This document shows positions 62,893 to 64,000 of a stretch of DNA of 64,000 nt, piece by piece (the stretch's first letter is position 1; each line of letters starts with the position of its first letter). The DNA is from Desulfopila aestuarii DSM 18488. GTDB taxonomy: Bacteria; Desulfobacterota; Desulfobulbia; Desulfobulbales; Desulfocapsaceae. A program made the translations under genes and the position numbers. The stretch covers positions 1 to 64,000 of the forward strand of contig CAMBBS010000008.1 in the NCBI GenBank assembly GCA_945863875.1. The letters run 5' to 3'. The notes beneath the pieces were generated by a model. It worked only from the letters and a program-made list of their open reading frames with translations, was not told the origin of the DNA and made no database searches.

Positions 62893-63498
62893 TTACATCT
62901 TTCCAGCTGCTTTCATCCACTTGGGATAACGTCTCTTTGCTTCACTGAGCGGCAGGGTGCCGCTGACCATCAGCTTGAACGTCCCCGGATTTGCCAGTGT
63001 CCCTAGATAAACGTGCACCGGCACGGCGATAACAAAGACGATGAAGGCAATATTATGCACCAGGTGGGCAAGAAGCAACATCGACGCATTGTCTTTCATA
63101 AACCAGAGGGCGAAACCGGACAGGGCAATGGCAATACCGGCACCGACAATGGCCAGATAATAGAGCTTCTGCCCCGGATTGTATTTGCCCATCGGCGGAA
63201 CCGTCACCTTGTGTGACAAATACCCGCCGGCCACCTTGAACCATTGCACATCGTCGGCGTCATACTCCAGGGCATCCTTGAAATAGTGGCGCATGGAGTA
63301 GAGCAGGGACAGACTGAAAACCACCCCGCCATAATTGTGCACTGTTTTCATACCGTTCACTCCGCCGAAAACGGAACTGACCGCTTCCCAGTGGAACAGG
63401 AAGGCGAAGCCCGTGATCATCAGCAGGATGCAGCTTCCGGCGAGGATCCAGTGGTTCAGGATCTCGTCGACACTCGATTTTCTTACCATCTCGGCCAT
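62893..63498 (-). CDS. Formate dehydrogenase-type cytochrome b556 subunit
   Basis: This 201-residue membrane protein begins MAEMVRKSSVDEILNHWIL, with a strong AGGAGG before ATG 63498 (frame open to 63582). Four core helices are visible, with haem-ligand His in LNHWILAGS, VHNYGG and LAHLVHNIAFI, and the block HVYLGTLANPG is typical of FdoI/FdnI. It is shorter than the 305-residue FDH cytochrome b of the first locus. It overlaps or abuts the iron-sulfur subunit gene upstream. Confidence 0.9.
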   Translation of the reverse strand: MAEMVRKSSVDEILNHWILAGSCILLMITGFAFLFHWEAVSSVFGGVNGMKTVHNYGGVVFSLSLLYSMRHYFKDALEYDADDVQWFKVAGGYLSHKVTVPPMGKYNPGQKLYYLAIVGAGIAIALSGFALWFMKDNASMLLLAHLVHNIAFIVFVIAVPVHVYLGTLANPGTFKLMVSGTLPLSEAKRRYPKWMKAAGKM

Positions 63499-63499
63499 G

Positions 63500-64000
63500 T
63501 TACACCTCCTCTTCCTTTTCCTTGTGGGGGCCAATGGCCAGATAGTGAATCGCCGCCGCGGCAACCACACCGCCCAGACCAAACAACGAGAGCGGCTTCA
63601 GATACGTATGCCAGAAGACGACGCTGCTCGGAATGGTTGGATTTTCTTTCATACCGTACAGCTTGGGCTCATCCTTGAAGGCGAAGATCGTGCCCAGACC
63701 GCTCAGATCCTTTTCGCCATAAATGGTATTGAAACCGTCCTTTTTAGCGAGACTGATCAGCTCATCCCGATCACCGTATTTCAGTGCGCCGGTGGGGCAT
63801 GTCTTGACACAGGCCGGTTGCATCCCTGCAGTAATACGGTCGTCACAGAGGTTGCATTTGGCCACCTTATTTTCCGCATCGTAGCGGGGAACATCGAACG
63901 GACAGGCGGTAACGCAGAGCTTGCAGCCGATGCACTTGTCCCGATCGTAGGCCACGGCACCCTCCGCCGTCCGGTACAATGCCCCGGAAGGACAGATGGT
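63500..64000 (-). CDS. FDH-type iron-sulfur subunit, 5' end outside window
   Basis: The frame continues past the right edge (it reads TICPSGALYRTAEGAV at the edge). Visible clusters are CIGCKLCVTACPFDVPRYD, CNLCDDRITAGMQPACVKTCP and the edge CP. The C-terminus has the membrane helix PLSLFGLGGVVAAAAIHYLAI and a lysine/glutamate end. This is the FdnH/FdoH type, with C-terminal anchor, unlike the first-locus iron-sulfur subunit which lacks one. The catalytic subunit presumably lies just right of the window. Confidence 0.88.
   Translation of the reverse strand, partial: TICPSGALYRTAEGAVAYDRDKCIGCKLCVTACPFDVPRYDAENKVAKCNLCDDRITAGMQPACVKTCPTGALKYGDRDELISLAKKDGFNTIYGEKDLSGLGTIFAFKDEPKLYGMKENPTIPSSVVFWHTYLKPLSLFGLGGVVAAAAIHYLAIGPHKEKEEEV

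Overview
The window looks like a chromosomal segment of an anaerobic, Gram-negative Desulfobacterota (deltaproteobacterial) organism; this is an inference from gene content. Supporting signs are two membrane-bound formate dehydrogenase (FDH) loci with Tat signals and accessory factors (FdhD, FdhE, TorD-like, MobB), a polyferredoxin, outer-membrane beta-barrel proteins, a type 4 uracil-DNA glycosylase-like protein, a free-standing AICAR formyltransferase and use of selenocysteine. No phage, CRISPR array, complete insertion sequence or tRNA gene was seen. Only the 3' part of a 5S rRNA lies at the left edge.

Layout. 1-6780: 5S rRNA end with terminator, a short GlmU-like uridylyltransferase, AICAR transformylase, then on the minus strand a divergent polysaccharide deacetylase, a polyprenyl diphosphate synthase and a DinG helicase. 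6996-14373: hybrid sensor kinase, MFS exporter, porin with a strong sigma70 promoter, FG-GAP repeat exported protein, small outer-membrane protein. 14552-19770: compact five-gene saccharide cluster (two related MurG/COG4671-like glycosyltransferases, a GT4 enzyme, a histidine phosphatase, a deacetylase-fold protein). 19843-21345: M32 carboxypeptidase. 21535-31908: five-gene membrane cluster made of an FtsX-type permease, a LolD/MacB-type ATPase, a 1599-residue protein joining an inactivated M28 peptidase domain to a second FtsX permease, and two large OPT-like membrane proteins. 32019-33919: exported protein, unknown protein, PqqD-like protein. 33943-37889: UDG-like protein, lipoprotein, XRE/Cys-rich regulator, FmdB, FtsB/DivIC, DUF523, TatC. 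38018-39568: glycosyltransferase flanked by 30-bp direct repeats. 39765-43461: SerRS and an MscS channel.

43491-57313 is an FDH module: MobB, FDH cytochrome b, iron-sulfur and catalytic (Cys-type) subunits, the small FDH-region Tat protein, a TorD-like chaperone and a polyferredoxin on the minus strand. Upstream lies a three-gene signalling operon (periplasmic binding protein, Cache-GAF histidine kinase, NarL-type regulator), and fdhD is divergent from it. 57340-59784 holds Ddl, a micro-ORF and a glycoside-hydrolase-like protein. 60322-64000 is a second FDH-type operon entering from the right edge (iron-sulfur subunit, cytochrome b) followed by a DsbA-like gene with an in-frame TGA, a di-haem peroxidase and FdhE.

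The two strongest discoveries are (1) the DsbA/thioredoxin_4 gene at 62161-62757, in which TGA replaces the first Cys of the CxxC site and is followed at the right distance by a SECIS-like hairpin, so it probably encodes a selenoprotein with a UPHC active site; and (2) the ABC/pseudo-peptidase/OPT-like cluster at 21535-31908, which looks like an uncharacterised envelope transport system.
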